A DNA stretch of 10,000 bases. It comes from Anaerolinea sp. (GTDB lineage: Bacteria > Chloroflexota > Anaerolineae > Anaerolineales > Anaerolineaceae). Each line of letters begins with the position of its first letter. Position 1 is the stretch's first letter. The position numbers and the translations under genes are program-made. The DNA lies in NCBI GenBank assembly GCA_020216845.1, contig JAIWNK010000081.1, forward strand, positions 1 through 10,000, in the 5' to 3' direction. Shown here one piece after another: positions 7,531 through 10,000 of this stretch. The notes under the pieces are model-generated. The model did not search any database. It worked only from the letters and a program-made list of their open reading frames with translations, and was not told where the DNA came from.

Positions 7531-9016
7531 TCGCGCGTCAGGCATTCTTCTTCATCCAACAAGCCTGCCCGGGCCGGATGGCATTGGTGACCTGGGCCCT
7601 GAAGCTTATCGCTGGCTCAATTTCCTCAAAGAAGTCGGGTGCTCCCTGTGGCAGGTGCTGCCACTTGGCCCCACAGGCTACGGGGACTCGCCCTATCAGT
7701 GCTTTTCAGCGTTTGCTGGCAACCCCTACCTGGTCAGCCCCGCTGGGCTCATGGAAGATGGCTTGCTCACTCGCACCGACCTAAGCGATCGCCCCAACTT
7801 TCCAGCCAACGCAGTCAACTATGGCGAAGTAATCACCTGGAAACTAACCCTGCTTGACCGAGCTGCGGCGCGCTTCATTGAAAACGCATCCGCAGAGCTG
7901 CAAAAAGACTACCACAACTTCTGTGCCGAACAAGCATATTGGCTGGAAGACTTTGCCCTCTTCATGGCCATCAAAGAATCACAAGGCGGTGTTGCCTGGA
8001 AAGACTGGCCAACCGAATTGCGCCATCGTCACCCCGAAGCCATTGCTGCCTTCCGCGCCCAAAACCAGGCTGCCATCCAGCGCCACATGCTGCGCCAATT
8101 CTTCTTCTTCCGTCAATGGAACGCCCTGCGCGCCTATGCCAAAAAAATTGGCATCCGCATCATCGGCGATATCCCCATCTTCGTCGCCTATGATAGCGCC
8201 GATGTATGGGCCAACCCCGAACTCTTCTTCCTCGATGACCAGGGCCACCCAACGGTTGTCGCCGGCGTTCCCCCGGATTACTTCTCGCCCACCGGCCAAT
8301 TGTGGGGCAATCCGCTCTACCGCTGGCGCGTTCACCGTCAAACAGGCTACGCCTGGTGGATTCGACGCTTCAAGGCTACCCTGCAAATGGTAGATATTGT
8401 TCGCCTCGACCACTTCCGCGGATTTGCCGGTTATTGGGAAGTGCCAGCCAACATGCCCACTGCCGAAATCGGTCGTTGGGTACCTGGCCCTGGCAAACAC
8501 TTCATCAAATCCATTCGCGAAGCGCTGGGCGACCTGCCGATCATCGCCGAAGACTTGGGCAAAATCACCCCAGATGTTGAAGCACTGCGCGATGATTTCT
8601 GCCTGCCCGGCATGAAAATCTTCCAATTTGCCTTCAGCAGCGATAGCGACGATCCCTTCCTACCGCACAACTACCCGTCCAATTGCGTTGCCTACACCGG
8701 CACCCACGACAACGACACAGCCCTCGGCTGGTATCTCACCGCCCCAGAACACGAACGCGACTTCTGCCGCCGTTACCTGGCTCGTTCCGGTGATGACATC
8801 TCGTGGGATATGATCCGCGCCGTGTGGTCCTCGGTTGCCGTTTTTGCCATCGCCCCCTTACAAGACCTGCTCAGCCTTGATTCTTCTGGCCGCATGAACT
8901 TCCCTGGCCGTCCAAGTGGCAATTGGACCTGGCGCATGACCGCTGATGTGCTCACCCCTGCCCTGGCGCGCCGCATGTATGAGACCAATCAGCTCTACAG
9001 CCGGCTCGCTGCCTGA
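7520..9016 (+). CDS. malQ: 4-alpha-glucanotransferase (amylomaltase, GH77)
   Basis: MalQ transfers alpha-1,4-glucan segments between chains, releasing glucose and making longer or cyclic glucans; beside glgA and glgC it probably handles glycogen or maltodextrin chains. The 498 residues match the short, Thermus-type amylomaltases of about 500 residues rather than the roughly 690-residue enterobacterial form. Conserved parts appear in order: SGILLHPTSLPG, the VGCSLWQVLPLGPTGYGDSPYQ segment (in part), GDIPIFVAYDSADVWA, GVPPDYFSPTGQLWGNPLY, VRLDHFRGF with nucleophile D297, IAEDLG with acid/base E344, and GTHDNDT with D397. The spacing of these three acids is very close to that of the Thermus enzyme. 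The gene overlaps glgC by 11 bp and is last in the cluster before the terminator. Confidence 0.97.
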   Translation: MKFNRASGILLHPTSLPGPDGIGDLGPEAYRWLNFLKEVGCSLWQVLPLGPTGYGDSPYQCFSAFAGNPYLVSPAGLMEDGLLTRTDLSDRPNFPANAVNYGEVITWKLTLLDRAAARFIENASAELQKDYHNFCAEQAYWLEDFALFMAIKESQGGVAWKDWPTELRHRHPEAIAAFRAQNQAAIQRHMLRQFFFFRQWNALRAYAKKIGIRIIGDIPIFVAYDSADVWANPELFFLDDQGHPTVVAGVPPDYFSPTGQLWGNPLYRWRVHRQTGYAWWIRRFKATLQMVDIVRLDHFRGFAGYWEVPANMPTAEIGRWVPGPGKHFIKSIREALGDLPIIAEDLGKITPDVEALRDDFCLPGMKIFQFAFSSDSDDPFLPHNYPSNCVAYTGTHDNDTALGWYLTAPEHERDFCRRYLARSGDDISWDMIRAVWSSVAVFAIAPLQDLLSLDSSGRMNFPGRPSGNWTWRMTADVLTPALARRMYETNQLYSRLAA

Positions 9017-9040
9017 GCACTCCTTCTCCATTCCCATGTG

Positions 9041-9075
9041 CACAGCTCATCGGCAACGATGAGCTGTGTTGTTTT
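9041..9075 (+). terminator. Rho-independent terminator after malQ
   Basis: A perfect 11-bp inverted repeat (9041-9051 with 9058-9068, arms beginning CACAGCTCATC) encloses a 6-nt loop and is followed at once by TTGTTTT. It lies 24 nt after the malQ stop and closes the plus-strand cluster. On the minus strand no T-run follows the hairpin, so it is not evidently a bidirectional terminator for the convergent permease gene, whose stop codon overlaps the T-tract. Confidence 0.88.
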
Positions 9076-10000
9076 ACCCCGTCGGAGCAGAAGAACGCCC
9101 CGCTAGATAAATGCCCACCAAAATCAACCCACCGCCCACCGCTTCCAGCACAGTTGGCGCCTCACCCAACAACAACATCGCCAATACAATTGAGCCAATC
9201 GGCTCGCCCAACAAAGCCAATGCCACAAACGAAGCTGAAGCCTCCTTCAACGCCCAATTGAGCGCCGAATGCCCCAAAAGCTGCGGCACCAAGGCCAGCA
9301 AGGCCAACAACCCCCACAACCGCCACGAATAACCTGTCCACTGCGCCCCGCTCAGCGCAGCGAGCATCAACAACGTCAGCGCTGAGGCACTATAGACCAC
9401 AAACACATACGTCAACAAAGACACCCGCCCGCGCACCCCGCGCCCGACCAACAAATACCCACACGCAAACCACGCCCCCAACAGTGCCAGGCCATTGCCC
9501 AACAAAGTCTTGCCATCCATCGTTGCCACCCCCGTACAGCTCAACCCACCTGCCCCCAAGGTACAGGCCTCACTCAGCCCCACAATCGTCCCACCGACCA
9601 AAGCCACCACCATGCCTGCCCAAATGCCAGACGCCGGACGCTCATGCAACACCACACCCGACAACAACCCAACCCAAATTGGCGTCGTCGTCACCAACAC
9701 CACCGAACTTGCCACCGAAGTCAACCCCAATGAGGCAATCCAGGCCGAAAAATGCAGCCCCAATAACACCCCGGCAAAAATTAACAACCCCCAGGTGCGT
9801 GCCCCCAATTGACGCAGCTCCTGCCGCCGGCGTTTCAAAGCCAGCGGCGCCAATACCAACGCTGCAATCGTAAGTCGCCCCGCTGCAATGATTAACGAAG
9901 GCGCTTCTTGCTGCGCAAACCGGATCAATACCGAAGCCGTCGAAACAGCCAAAATTCCACCCGCCAACACCAGGTACGGAGAAAACAAACGTCGTTGCAT
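9074..10000 (-). CDS. EamA/DMT-superfamily membrane permease
   Basis: This is a 308-residue, highly hydrophobic protein with two tandem EamA domains (about 10-142 and 165-300), compatible with the ten-helix drug/metabolite transporter fold in the inner membrane. Family-like features are the first-helix segment with SVLIRFA, the basic cytoplasmic loop KRRRQELRQLGAR (56-68), TTTPIWV and the HERP turn at 119-122, and in the second half ALLGEPIGSIVLAMLLLGEAPT (in part). Length fits the family. The loop between the two halves (about 143-165) holds two cysteines (C146, C155) on what would be the extracytoplasmic side, possibly a disulfide. The substrate cannot be inferred; family members export amino acids, purines and other metabolites. 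The ATG falls on the last three bases of the window, so an upstream start is possible. It converges on the malQ operon and seems unrelated to it. Confidence 0.9.
   Translation of the reverse strand: MQRRLFSPYLVLAGGILAVSTASVLIRFAQQEAPSLIIAAGRLTIAALVLAPLALKRRRQELRQLGARTWGLLIFAGVLLGLHFSAWIASLGLTSVASSVVLVTTTPIWVGLLSGVVLHERPASGIWAGMVVALVGGTIVGLSEACTLGAGGLSCTGVATMDGKTLLGNGLALLGAWFACGYLLVGRGVRGRVSLLTYVFVVYSASALTLLMLAALSGAQWTGYSWRLWGLLALLALVPQLLGHSALNWALKEASASFVALALLGEPIGSIVLAMLLLGEAPTVLEAVGGGLILVGIYLAGRSSAPTG

Noticed and set aside
7979..8626. Minus-strand open frame of 215 codons opposite malQ.
   Set aside because: It is fully antisense to conserved GH77 catalytic segments, and the translation resembles no family I know. 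It follows from codon bias in the malQ frame.
9041..9075. Reading the hairpin as a bidirectional terminator serving the convergent permease gene too.
   Set aside because: On the minus strand the hairpin is followed by CACATGGGAA, with no T-run, so only the plus-strand direction is supported.

Overview
The window is a compact, fully coding stretch of bacterial chromosome with moderately high GC. No mobile element, RNA gene or CRISPR array is visible. Gene content and protein style (GlgA with a KVGGLGD motif, a CinA-like protein, an MtaD-like deaminase, short Shine-Dalgarno-led genes) suggest a Gram-positive-like or deeply branching bacterium. My best guess is Chloroflexota (Anaerolineae-like), but this is an impression from sequence style, not a demonstrated assignment.

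Layout. Positions 1-1018 carry two minus-strand genes that overlap by 14 bp: yraN (UPF0102, nuclease-like fold) followed by miaA (tRNA dimethylallyltransferase), which runs off the left edge. A divergent intergenic region of about 100 bp (1019-1117) separates them from a long plus-strand cluster. That cluster has six genes: a stand-alone cyclic-nucleotide-binding-domain protein (1118-1630), a CinA-family protein whose C-terminal deamidase domain looks degraded (1637-2779), an MtaD-type amidohydrolase fused to a C-terminal CYTH-like domain (2791-4779), glycogen synthase glgA (4790-6274), ADP-glucose pyrophosphorylase glgC (6271-7530) and 4-alpha-glucanotransferase malQ (7520-9016). Gaps are 6-11 bp, or the genes overlap (4 and 11 bp), so one transcription unit is likely. 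It ends in a clear rho-independent terminator (9041-9075). A convergent EamA/DMT-family permease (9074-10000, minus) fills the right end.

How the genes fit together. GlgC makes ADP-glucose, GlgA polymerises it into alpha-1,4-glucan, and MalQ rearranges glucan chains, so the distal half is a glycogen/maltodextrin module. The proximal half is nucleotide-related: a cNMP-type receptor domain, a CinA nucleotide-pyrophosphatase-like domain, an adenosine-derivative deaminase and a CYTH (triphosphate-binding) domain. The most notable observations are the deaminase-CYTH fusion with altered CYTH signature residues, the CinA protein lacking its usual deamidase motif, and the placement of a cNMP-binding domain and a CYTH domain in the same unit as glycogen synthesis. 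All functional links between the two halves are inference.
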